Shown: positions 55,525 to 64,000 of the stretch, piece by piece | How positions within the stretch are numbered: position 1 is the stretch's first letter | Layout of the letters: each line of letters begins with the position of its first letter | Assembly (NCBI GenBank): GCA_963971575.1 | Contig: OZ020611.1 | Coordinates: 25,217,279-25,281,278, forward strand | Length of the DNA stretch: 64,000 nt | Direction of reading: 5' to 3' | Origin: Liopterus haemorrhoidalis | Taxonomy: Eukaryota > Arthropoda > Insecta > Coleoptera > Dytiscidae | Notes under the pieces: generated by a model | Database searches by the model: none | Told to the model about the DNA's origin: nothing | The model's input: only the letters and a program-made list of their open reading frames with translations | Program-made: the position numbers and the translations under genes

Positions 55525-55790
55525 GCTGAGCGTAAGCCTTATTCTATTGACTCGAATAGCGTGATTTTCTCTTCCCACGAATTTGACTTTCCCCTTGAGA
55601 GGATAACTTTTACGTTATTTACCGCAATATGAGATTTATTAATTGCTGCTTTAGTTGCATCTCCAAATTTACCCAACGAAGCAAAAGTGACATCCAAATA
55701 CGTAAATTTGTTAACAACTTTACGAACGATATAGCCATTGCATTCTACCTGAAGCTTAGATTTTTAGAATGTCGACACCTTTCTTGAAAA

Positions 55791-55971
55791 GTAAAAAATT
55801 TTGATTTCTCAGTTTTTACTGCTGCGGCCAAATAAATATAAAAAAAATAATAATATTAATAATAAATTAATGCCATTCTATGATTGAAGTATGATTTTAG
55901 CAAACCAAATCGAATAGTAACATGTGGAATATAACTAATTAACTAGACAGAATATTTTACTTTGGAATAAC
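55791..55971. other. Spacer
   Basis: AT-rich, no feature seen. Confidence 0.4.
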
Positions 55972-55973
55972 TA

Positions 55974-56128
55974 CAGTGAATTTATTCTTTTACGCAACAT
56001 GTACTATGTCATTACCATGGATATAGTTTTTGACAACATTATAAATCGTGTTCATTTTCATTTGCAACATAGAAAAAACCATATTTACTAGCAAAATCAA
56101 AATATTTTATTGAAAATACAAAATAAAA

Positions 56129-56182
<54 letters not shown>

Positions 56183-57396
56183 ACTTATAAAAACTTATAA
56201 TAAATGGTCATAAGTTTCTCCGTTTACTTGCATACAAAATGTTAAGCGATCATAAAAATGATTCAAAACATTCAGCAATTGCTCTTGAGATATATTGTTG
56301 GATGCTTAAACAATTATGTCTTGCAGTTCAGCAACATCCCTAAGTTCTTCATTATATACTTTGGCCTTTAAATATCCCCAATAAAAAAAAATCATTGGGT
56401 GCCAAATCCGGAGATCCCGCTGGCCAATTTATCGACCCTCCTCTTCCAATCCAGCTTTTTGGGAAAGTTCTATGTAAATATTCTTTAACTATTCTAGAAT
56501 AATGGACTTGTGCGCCATCATGTTGAAACCATATTTGTCCATTAATATTCAAGTTTCGCAACGCAGGTAATATTTGATTTTGCAAAAGGGCTAGATATTT
56601 TGCGACATTAAGGTTACCGTCAATAAAAAAAGGCCCTATAATATTGGTTCCTTGCCCAAACATTTAATTTTTGCGGATTTTGAGTTCGGGAGGAATGAAA
56701 CAAATGTAAATTTTCTCGACTCCAGTACCTAAAATTTTGTCTGTGCACTTCACCATTTAGAGTAAACGTTGCTTCGTCTGTAAATAAAATTCTTTGAAGC
56801 TTTGTTGGGTCGGAATTAATTTTTTCAAACAATTCAAAACAAAAATCCGTACGTACTGCTGCGTCCCTTTCTAACAATTCTTGATGATTTTGAAATTTGT
56901 ATGATCGAAACTTTTCTTTTTTTAAGAAGTTAAAAACAGATCCAGTACTGACACCAACGGTTTGTGCAATTGATCTTAAAGTATTTTGATTGTTTTCTTC
57001 CACTTGTAATAATATTTCCAACTGCTCTCTTCTGTAAGCACGTGGGATGTTGTTCTTTTTTTATTATGTTTTGACTTAAGACATCCTTCGCGATGAAATT
57101 TATGAACTAGTCTTGAAATTGTAGAGGGATTTGGTATTGGCCGATCTGGATAAGTTACACTAAATACAGCAAAAACTTCTCTTAAACTCATTTGGGAATC
57201 ATACCAAGTTACCATCATTATTTTTTCTTCATCTGTAATGTATACATGTTGATTAATTTTTAAATCAGTAATGAGCGAAAGTATACACACTAATTGTCTA
57301 TGTTGCAAATGAAAATGAACATGATTTATATTGCTGTCAAAAACTGTATCCATGGTAATGACATAGTACATGTTGCATAAAAGAATAAATTCACTG
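55974..57396 (-). mobile_element. Mariner-like transposon with ~100-bp TIRs
   Basis: CAGTGAATTTATTCTTTTA at the left continues for about 100 bases (TGGATATAGTTTTTGACAAC, TTTTCATTTGCAACATAGA) as an inverted copy of the right end, with few mismatches. TA is duplicated at 55972-55973 and 57397-57398. Total 1423 bp, with an (AAT)n tract at 56130-56180 near the 3' end. It carries a nearly complete transposase. Confidence 0.95.
56195..57297 (-). pseudogene. Mariner-superfamily transposase (D,D36D-like), two frameshifts
   Basis: Read in three frames. A helix-turn-helix part has ITDEEKIMMVTWYDSQMSLR and NPSTISRLVHKFHREG. The second frame has TLRSIAQTVGVSTGSVFNFL and ILFTDEATFTLNG (first catalytic Asp). 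The third has WFQHDGAQVHYS (second Asp) and WPAGSPDLAPNDFFLLG (third Asp, 36 residues later). The tail continues past a stop after IFKGQSI and another after LQDIIV to LLNVLNHFYDRL and GETYDHLL with the natural stop at 56195-56197. Shifts lie near 56990 and 56640. About 345 codons in total, normal for the family. Inactive as read, but only lightly damaged. Confidence 0.92.
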
Positions 57397-58009
57397 TATA
57401 TTAATAGATATCAAAGTGTTATTTATAAATGAAAATAAACCGTGTCGTGTGCCGTTTGCTCCAAAAACATAAACCTGCTGAATATTTGGTAAGAAAGTGA
57501 AAACCATAATTCAGAAATCGAACCCATAAATCTCTGAAAATTTCTTATTTATGCCACAAACAAATTTAGTCGATCATAAAATATAGAATTAAGATATAAA
57601 GCCATCCTATAATTTGGTGCACATTAAAATTCAGTTTCGCATCCTGGATATTAAGTTAATATGCAAAACAGAAGTGATGGTACATGATATGAACAGATTT
57701 TACCGACATCTCTTAGCATGTAGGTTAAACGGAGTTTTATTCCGTATAATTTGGCCACATATCATTTTGAAGAGCAAAATGAGACAATCTTTGCTCTTTA
57801 ACGTAAATATTGTCGTGAAATGAATACTAATTGTATCGATTTTGGTTTTAAATTGTTGCAATGAACTAAATTGTGGGGGCTTTATTTTGATTATAATGAG
57901 ACCTAAACTAACGGTAAATGAAATATTATACTGGCACAAAACTAGAAAATCAGATATTTTATAATGTTTTGTAGATAATTAATAAATATTTGATCTGAAT
58001 TTTCAAACA
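57397..58009. other. No gene seen
   Basis: AT-rich spacer. Confidence 0.4.
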
Positions 58010-59320
58010 TTTCAGGGTTTTAATAAGTATAAGATTCCAAGAGAATGCACAATAATGTATAATAATAATATAGGACAATATTTTTTCTATAATTATATCA
58101 AAATCAATAGTTTTTTGATAATCATTTTTATTCGCTGTTTGAGTACTAAGAAAATGTTTAATTTTTATAATAAATTTAAATAACTGGTGAAAATTTCGTT
58201 ACCATAAATTTTTAATAAAAAACTCTCAACTAATAAATGCAAACGCATTGCTTCGAATATCTAAGTTTTCACTAAAAAAAAATCTTCATTAAATAAATAA
58301 GAAATAAACTGATAAATGGCATTATTATTATTATTTTTTTCAATATAATAAAGGTATTTTTCACTATTAACAATGATATATTTGATTTATAAGTATTTAA
58401 CTATTATAAATGGTTTATCCCTCTTTGATACCTTAACAGAAAACTAAAATAAAAACAATATAGTGAATCAAGATGTTTTATGGTAGGCAGAGCTTACTCA
58501 CATGAACTCGATTCTCAGCTGTATATCGTTTATTGTATTTTTAATTTCAATCGAAGACATACACTACCTTAGCCATAATTACAAAAAAAACCTAACATTA
58601 TTAGCCATAATTTAGTCATGAATTAAAGAAATAATTAATTTTATCAAAAACACAAAAACTGCAATGTTTTCTAAAAACGCAATTGGAGCAAAAATTCCTT
58701 TCGTACGTTTCTGGCTCATATCAATGTGTGTATATCACTTTTTTTCAGATTTTTATTTTAACCCATTTGGGTATTTGGATGCAGGACAGTAATGTTCTTA
58801 GTAAATTTTTGAGAAAAAAACGTATTAAAACAAACAAAAAAAAATACTTTTTGTTCCTTAATGTGTATCTTTTGATGCCACATAATAAATTTTAAAAAAA
58901 CGATCAGCTTCTAAAAGACAAATAAATTGATATTTTAGAAAATTAATGTGATTCAAAATTCTTGTTGAACTATTCCGGTTTCGATTAATGTACATTAATC
59001 GGATTATTTTCAGATATTGAGATCAACTCTTCGAAATGAAGTAGGGAGACAACATTTTTTTGACATCTTTTTAGAGAAAAAAAATGGATTTTTCAAAACA
59101 AAAATGTGTTTTTTATCCACTGATTAAGAGGTTTTATTTGTACATCACTCAAAATTAAAAAAATATATATTTAATTTTTCATTAAATAAATATTTGTAAA
59201 TATTTCTTTTCCGATATATTTTTTGACTGGTCTATATTTTTCCTGTATGTGGGTGAACTTTTAATTTTTTTTTTTTCTATTTTTTTGGTCATGCCTACAA
59301 AATTCTAAAAACAGGTCCGT
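58010..59320 (-). repeat. Family A copy, minus orientation
   Basis: Reversed tail CATTTCAGGGTTTTAATAAG, then TTATCCCTCTTTGATACCTT, AATTGGAGCAAAAATTCCTT, TTGTTGAACTATTCCGGTTT, and the TTAA-site block ATCCACTGATTAAGAGGTTT, ending GGTCATGCCTACAAAATTCT. The CAGACA part of the head is missing. Confidence 0.8.
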
Positions 59321-59439
59321 AGACTGCTAAATTTCGTGGTTCGTAATCTTTCCACAATCGCGGACCAATGTTAATTATATAAAAAAAAAAAAAATGCAGA
59401 ACCCCATCCATAACATGATGTCTATTTGAAAAAATTGAT
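59321..59439. other. Spacer
   Basis: Short unassigned stretch between two family A copies. Confidence 0.3.
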
Positions 59440-59849
59440 GTGAAGTGTGAATTTTCACACATTTCAGGGTTTTGCAGGTATTTAATAACTGAATGATGAT
59501 TATTTGGGATGCCAAAACAAATTTTATGTCAAAATATTTTTTTATGAATTTTAATTCGAATGCCTAATACCATTATTTAAGTTTCTAAATATGTGCAGTA
59601 TTTTTTTTTACATAGCAAGGTTCATTATGATTTTGAAAATTGCGCCTATGGCTTCTATTGGTTGCTTAAATCATTAGCCCCGCCCTCTGATTTCATATAG
59701 ATCAAACAGAATTAAATTATAATTTCAACACTTCCCACTGGTTATTAAATTTACGCGGTTAAAAATTAAATGCAACTTACCAAAATTTAACTAGAATTTT
59801 TACAAAATAATTTAAACAAAAGAAAATTGCAAAAAAAAAACAAAAAAAT

Positions 59850-59935
59850 TAGAATTGACAGGATTCGAACTCTAGTTTGCAAGTTAACTGTTTAGCAAAT
59901 TAGAAAACCAATGACTAAACGCACATAGCAATGAG
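59850..59935 (-). mobile_element. tRNA-like SINE head fragment
   Basis: On the minus strand, AGAGTTCGAATCC (B-box, 59861-59870 region) is preceded by TGCGTTTAGTCATTGG (A-box-like) at tRNA spacing. The stems do not close; a relic. Confidence 0.5.
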
Positions 59936-60417
59936 CGCTGACGTAACAACTTGGTTACATAGCGAATTAAATATTTAACATATTTTGGTTAAAAACACAA
60001 AAAATGCATTATTTTCCGAAAACATAATCTGATCAAAAATTCCTGTTGTACTATTACGGTTTACACCAATATACATTACTTAGAATTTTTTCACATTTTT
60101 TGTTTAAACCATCTGGGCTACAGGATGTGGGACAAATTTTTTTTTGCACAATTTTGGCAAAAATCGCGTCAAAATAATTTATTTTGCAAAAATAAAATTT
60201 TGATCGTTAATCCACGTACTAAGGGCTTTCATTTGATACCCTACTCAGAATTTAAAATTTTTTTTTTTTTTTCGGTGAGCACATATTTGTTTATATTTTT
60301 AGGGGGATATGTTTTTTAGATGTTTTAGTATTTTTCCTATGTGCGGGTCAAAAATTTGTACAAGAATGCCAAATTTCAACTCTCTAGGTTTAGCCGTTTG
60401 GCTACAATTTTTACCGA

Positions 60418-60506
<89 letters not shown>
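60418..60506. repeat. (CAGA)n microsatellite, about 22 units
   Basis: Uninterrupted GACA/CAGA repeats of about 89 bp. Other family A heads have only 2-4 units at the same place, so this is a local expansion. Confidence 0.97.
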
Positions 60507-60507
<1 letters not shown>

Positions 60508-60570
60508 GACAAAATAACAGTATAAGGGTTTTTTGGTCATACCTACAAAACCCTAAAAGAAAAAAACGTT

Positions 60571-61045
60571 TTACTTAGATACGCTGTATTAAATTCCATA
60601 TAACTCTATTTGAAGTTCTTATAAATTTAGTAGCAGGAGAATAGATGTGACATGCCCGACATTTGCCTTTAATAGATTTGTATATTATAATTGTGTAACG
60701 ACATGTAATCAGCCTTTTCCAAAATGTGACATACTCCACTTTGGTTTTGACCCCCTCATATTTACAAGACGACTCTCTCATAATTTCGCTGAACAACAGC
60801 AACACTAGTATTCTGTTGAAGACCGGTCGTAACCGGACCAGACGTTATATCAGTAGTTTTCATGAAAAAGTTTAAAAAAGTTTTTTTTTTTTGTCAAAAA
60901 TACACTAAATACGATCGAGATTTTGGATAACAGAGTGATGTGTAAAATGTTTTTGATAAATAAAATGCAATTTTTGTTGATGAAAAACCAATACGCTTTT
61001 GTTGTTTAGACTGATTTTTTGCTGCTGGCTTTATTTAAATATAAT
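60571..61045. other. No gene seen
   Basis: AT-rich stretch before a LINE; a 76-codon minus frame (60575-60805) has no recognised domain. Confidence 0.4.
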
Positions 61046-62735
61046 CAAACCTTTGATAAGTAGTAAAGAAATACCCGTATTCACTTTTAAAGAAATCACA
61101 CATAATCAAGTGAGAGACGAAATCGCCTCACTAAAAAATAACAAAAGTAAAGACGCCTACGAACTAAGTGCTTTTATTATAAAATGTAAAGGATTTGTTT
61201 ATTGATCCGTTGACTAAGATCTTTAAGATTTCTTTAAAAACAAACATGTTTCCATCAGTTCTTAAATTATCAAAAGTTATACCAGTTTTTAAAGGCAAAA
61301 GTAAAGATGACTTAAATAACTTCAGACCCATATCTTTAATTCCTATTTTCTCAAAAATTTTTGAATTTATTTTTATTGTGGCAGTTACTTGATCATTTTG
61401 AAAACAATATCCTGTTAAAAAGCAGTCAATTGGGTTTTAGGGCTGGCATATCTACAAGTCATGCTATTCTAGATTTCATTGACTTTGTAACACTAACTCT
61501 AGAAAAAAGGTCTCATTGTATGGCAACTTTTTTAGATCTGTCAAAAGCCTTTGACTGTGTCCCACATGATATTTTAATCAATAAACTAAATCAATATAAC
61601 ATTAGCCCTGACAGTGTAACACTTTTAAGATCGTATTTAGAAAATAGGAAACAGTATGTGTGGGCTAATGGTCAAAAATCTGGAGAGCTATTGATAACAT
61701 CTAAAGTACCGCAAGGTTCCATTCTTGCTCCGTTACTGTTTATAATTTATATGAATGATCTTCCGATGTACATGAAACATGCCTAACTATGAACAGTTAG
61801 TGGATTGTAATAGATTTATGACTGAATGTAGTACTGAATGGTTTAGAGCTAATAAGCTGGCGATCGATGAAACTAAAACACAAAATCTGCTGTTCTCACT
61901 CAGGATTTCATGTGACGATATTAATAAACCGGTAAAGTTGTTAGGAGTTACAATAGGCGCAAACCTCAGCTGGAAGAAACATGTTGAGGTAACATCCACA
62001 AGTTTATGCAAGGCAATTTTTTGCATTAAAAACCTTAAACTGAAAGTTGCTCAAGATGTTCTTCTATGTGCGTATTACTCGTTATTCCAGTCGCACGTGA
62101 CGTACGCATTATTGGTGTGGGCCATTCATCACATGCGACCAGAATTTTTGGATTGCAACGTGGTGTTATTAGGATTATCAGTGGTTTAGCCTACAGAGAG
62201 GATTGCAAAAATGCTTTCATTGCTTTGCGTATTCTGACTTTTCCCTGTCTATATATATATATTATTGTCTGACTCGTGTGCATTTTAATTCAATGGACAT
62301 CCATCTTCAAAAGGATGTTCATGATTATAACACGAGGGGCAAAGACTTAATATGACCTAATTATATAAGACTATCCACAACAAGGTATTCATTAAACTAT
62401 TTTGCTATTAAATTTTATAATGTACTACCAAGTGAGATAAAAAGGTTATCAAATAATAACTTTGCCTCAAAGATAAAAGGTTATTGAAGAACAAAGCATA
62501 TTATAGTTTTGATGAATACCTATTGGGTGATTTCAGTGCACTGAAAGAGTAGTCATGAGCCTTTCTTTTCATCATTATTTCTTGGCAAATTATTTTTAAA
62601 GATTTTTATGTGTATGTATATTTTTTTCTTATGTATTTTTCATTTTTAATTTAATTAACCATGTATACTTATGACGATTGGAAAATTTTGTAATTTATTG
62701 TTAAAAAAATAAATATTATTATTATTATTATTTAC
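61046..62735 (+). pseudogene. CR1/Jockey-like LINE reverse transcriptase, catalytic box deleted
   Basis: Plus strand: FKEITHNQVRDEIASLKNNK, then VIPVFKGKSKDDLNNFRPIS and LIPIFSKIFEF, QLGFRAGISTSHAILDFID, FLDLSKAFDCVPHDILINKL (first catalytic Asp), YLENRKQYV, VPQGSILAPLLFIIYMNDLP. The frame stops at KHA (61784) where the Y-x-DD box should follow. It resumes at 61800 with WFRANKLAIDETKTQNLLFS, LLGVTIGANLSWKKHVE and a VTYALLVW thumb. The tail (DVHDYNTRGKDL, NVLPSEIKRLSNN) reaches about 62555. The 3' untranslated region ends in (ATT)n (62715-62735). About 20-30 codons including the box are missing, so it cannot be active. Confidence 0.92.
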
Positions 62736-63229
62736 AATAAACTACTTCAAAGATATTGATATTTCACAGTTTCAAAAAATAGACAGAACAATACAACACG
62801 AAAAAATATAGACATGGTGCTAAAAATTATACGCCAGTCTACAAACTTTTCTAATTGCCCATTTACTCTAAAACTATATGTTTTTGTTACATATGTAATA
62901 GTAATGGTAGAATTTTATATAAATAATTGAAAAGGTGCGACTACAAGTTGTATATTACCTTAACAAGGTGCAGGAATATCGCTATAATATCTAAAAAATG
63001 TGAAACATTACATTTAGTAAAGTAAATATTATTATCTGAAAGGTGGCATGATGGAGCGAATTCTCGAACCAAATAACAATGAAACATAATTTCCAATTAT
63101 TTATACAACATTATTGATAGTACATAATTCAAACAAAATTTAATATTATTAAAAAAATAATACTACTATATTTATTCTAAATAAAAATAAAATATATATT
63201 ACATGGTATTGTTAGACTTTTATTGTACC
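62736..63229. other. No gene seen
   Basis: AT-rich. A segment at 62955-63050 (ACCTTAACAAGGTGCAGGAATA, AAGGTGGCATG) distantly resembles the 51256/53831 direct repeat. Confidence 0.4.
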
Positions 63230-63720
63230 TTTTTAGGTGAGATAGTAAATTATTTACGTAATATACAGCGTGATCCAAGAAATGAGATACAAATGGAAAC
63301 CTTTTTTATTACCAATTTTACGAAAAAAAAAAAAACTCCTGCTTTGGCTCAAACCCCAAAAAACGTTATCATTTTTGTTTTATTATTATTATTATTTTAA
63401 ATTTTTGATATTGCAGTTGTATGGCCCTCCTTCACATGTTTCACATCCTGTAAGACCGTGGCTAAATGTGTTCACAAAAATGGATTGGACGGTCTTCTAA
63501 TTTGACAATAAAACACTCGCCATCCCGTTAGTTTACTTCTTATGAGGTTATTTAAAAAATAAGGTGTATGTAAATCGACCACAAAATCAACAAGAATTGA
63601 TTCAAAGAATAAAGGAAGAGTTTGATCAAATGCTATCAGATATGATTAAAAATTTAATTTATAATTCAACATCTAAGCACATCCAACTGCAATATATATG
63701 ATAGAAGCTTTATAGCGTTT
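63230..63720 (+). pseudogene. Mariner-like transposase C-terminal relic
   Basis: Plus strand: MDWTVF and LAIPLVYFL-stop-GYLKNK, corresponding to the W...PLDFFLWGYLK region, then VYVNRPQNQQELIQRIKEEF and DMIKNLIYN in one frame. The catalytic Asp-containing PDLTP segment is degraded. The block matches the tail of the D36D-type transposases at 16.4 and 56.4 kb. Boundaries of the element are not identified. Confidence 0.75.
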
Positions 63721-63860
63721 GTAATAATATCAGTTAAAACACACAAATCCAAGCACATATAATCATTTATTACCACGTCTATTTAAAATCACACATATGT
63801 CATCATGTTATGGTTACTATCGTAACATATTACCAAGGAGGTCCAAGAACTAGTTTTGAT
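63721..63860. other. Spacer
   Basis: AT-rich, no feature seen. Confidence 0.3.
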
Positions 63861-63865
63861 CTTAA

Positions 63866-64000
63866 CACGGCTGTCCTGATCTTATCGCGTCCTCGCGGTA
63901 TCATCTAAATTTAACTGAAAAATAAAACAACTTGTTATTCTAACACGAGGACGTGGCAGGAGTAGCACGTCCTGCCACGTCCTAGCGGCATCTTCAGAAT
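63866..64000 (-). repeat. Module shared with the TTAA element at 10.5 kb
   Basis: Complement of the 10545-10620 segment: GCGGCATCTTCAGAAT at the very end matches ATTCTGAAGATGCCGC, and AACTGAAAAATAAAACAACT matches AGTTGTTTTATTTTTCAGTT. A second diverged copy (GTCCTCGCGGTATCATC) lies at 63890. It runs off the window, so the parent element is incomplete here. Confidence 0.75.
63948..63983. repeat. Perfect 14-bp GC-rich hairpin
   Basis: AGGACGTGGCAGGA, 8-nt loop, TCCTGCCACGTCCT. It lies inside the module shared with 10.5 kb. Confidence 0.9.

Larger units (their letters stand above)
54280..55790 (-). pseudogene. LINE RT fragment split by a second LINE
   Basis: From 55790 downward: LQVECNGYIVRKVVNKFTYL, FGDATKAAINKSHIAVNNVK and KITLFESIE (to about 55534). 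The reading then resumes beyond the insert as AESWAVFHLEKLEVILTRYL and TTPNFMLRLVTGV (54420-54290). The KFTYLDV / LFESI...L / AE.WAV / MLRLETG-like order is that of an RT thumb and following domain of a LINE. The gap is a 1101-bp LINE (54424-55524). No catalytic box remains. Confidence 0.75.
59440..60570 (-). repeat. Family A copy with complete ends, minus orientation
   Basis: Begins GATGTGAAGTGTGAATTTTC and ACACATTTCAGGGTTTTGCA and ends GTATAAGGGTTTTTTGGTC, ATACCTACAAAACCCTAAAA. The outermost CAGGGTTTTGCAGGTAT and ATACCTACAAAACCCTAA are imperfect inverted repeats. It includes an expanded (CAGA)n tract at the head and a SINE-like insert near 59860. Confidence 0.8.

Noticed and set aside
60418..60506. 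CRISPR-like direct repeats
   Set aside because: A pure tetranucleotide microsatellite without spacers. No other array in the window has unique spacers, and the context is eukaryotic.
60309..60578. Open frame with a long QTDR repeat
   Set aside because: Translation of the (CAGA)n tract at a family A head.

Overview
The window is visibly AT-rich eukaryotic DNA with no recognisable host gene. Its repeat content is typical of an arthropod, most likely an insect: a mag-like Ty3/Gypsy retrotransposon, mariner-type transposons, hAT and TTAA-site (piggyBac-type) non-autonomous elements, tRNA-derived SINEs, a Penelope-like element, and many 5'-truncated LINEs of RTE-like, CR1/Jockey-like and I/Jockey-like (RNase H-bearing) type. 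The species cannot be named from the sequence. It reads as gene-poor intergenic or intronic DNA built by nested insertion of transposable elements. Almost every recognisable reading frame belongs to one of them.

Layout. 30-4203: a complete, apparently young LTR retrotransposon on the minus strand, with 92-bp identical LTRs and one open 1302-codon gag-pol frame. 5.3-6.4 kb: decayed tandem repeat. 6.4-7.1 kb: LINE tail and a SINE. 7.7-11.6 kb: four inverted-repeat elements in a row, including a TTAA-flanked element with an internal minisatellite. 12.7 kb: hAT transposase tail. 14.9-16.7 kb: RTE-like LINE split by a palindromic insertion, next to an internally deleted mariner-like element with roughly 100-bp inverted repeats. 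19.5 kb: solo LTR. 20.4 kb: LINE tail. 21.4-22.3 kb: hAT element. 22.6 kb: SINE. 23.2-24.7 kb: RTE-like LINE carrying a nested I-type LINE.

26-34.7 kb is dominated by one dispersed non-coding repeat, here called family A. One copy has two 750-bp TTAA elements in opposite orientation and another has a 203-bp MITE. 35.7 kb: RTE-like fragment. 36.7-37.9 kb: I-type LINE split by a hAT MITE. 38.8-42 kb: family A plus nested LINEs. 42-45.3 kb: minisatellites, MITEs and a tandem duplication. 47.6-50.7 kb: a Penelope-like relic broken by a probable solo LTR and a mariner. 51.3-54 kb: a degenerate GTCTGT-type array bounded by direct repeats. 54.3-55.8 kb: LINE inside LINE. 56-57.4 kb: nearly complete mariner-like transposon with long inverted repeats. 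58-60.6 kb: two family A copies and a (CAGA)n tract. 61-62.7 kb: CR1-like LINE. 63.4 kb: another mariner-like relic. 63.8-64 kb: a hairpin-containing piece also present inside the TTAA element at 10.5 kb.

Many boundaries rest on target-site duplications and inverted repeats read directly from the sequence. Clade names for LINE fragments are family knowledge applied by eye and are tentative. Nothing resembles a defence, CRISPR or other cellular system; the interest lies in the nesting and in apparently undescribed non-autonomous families.
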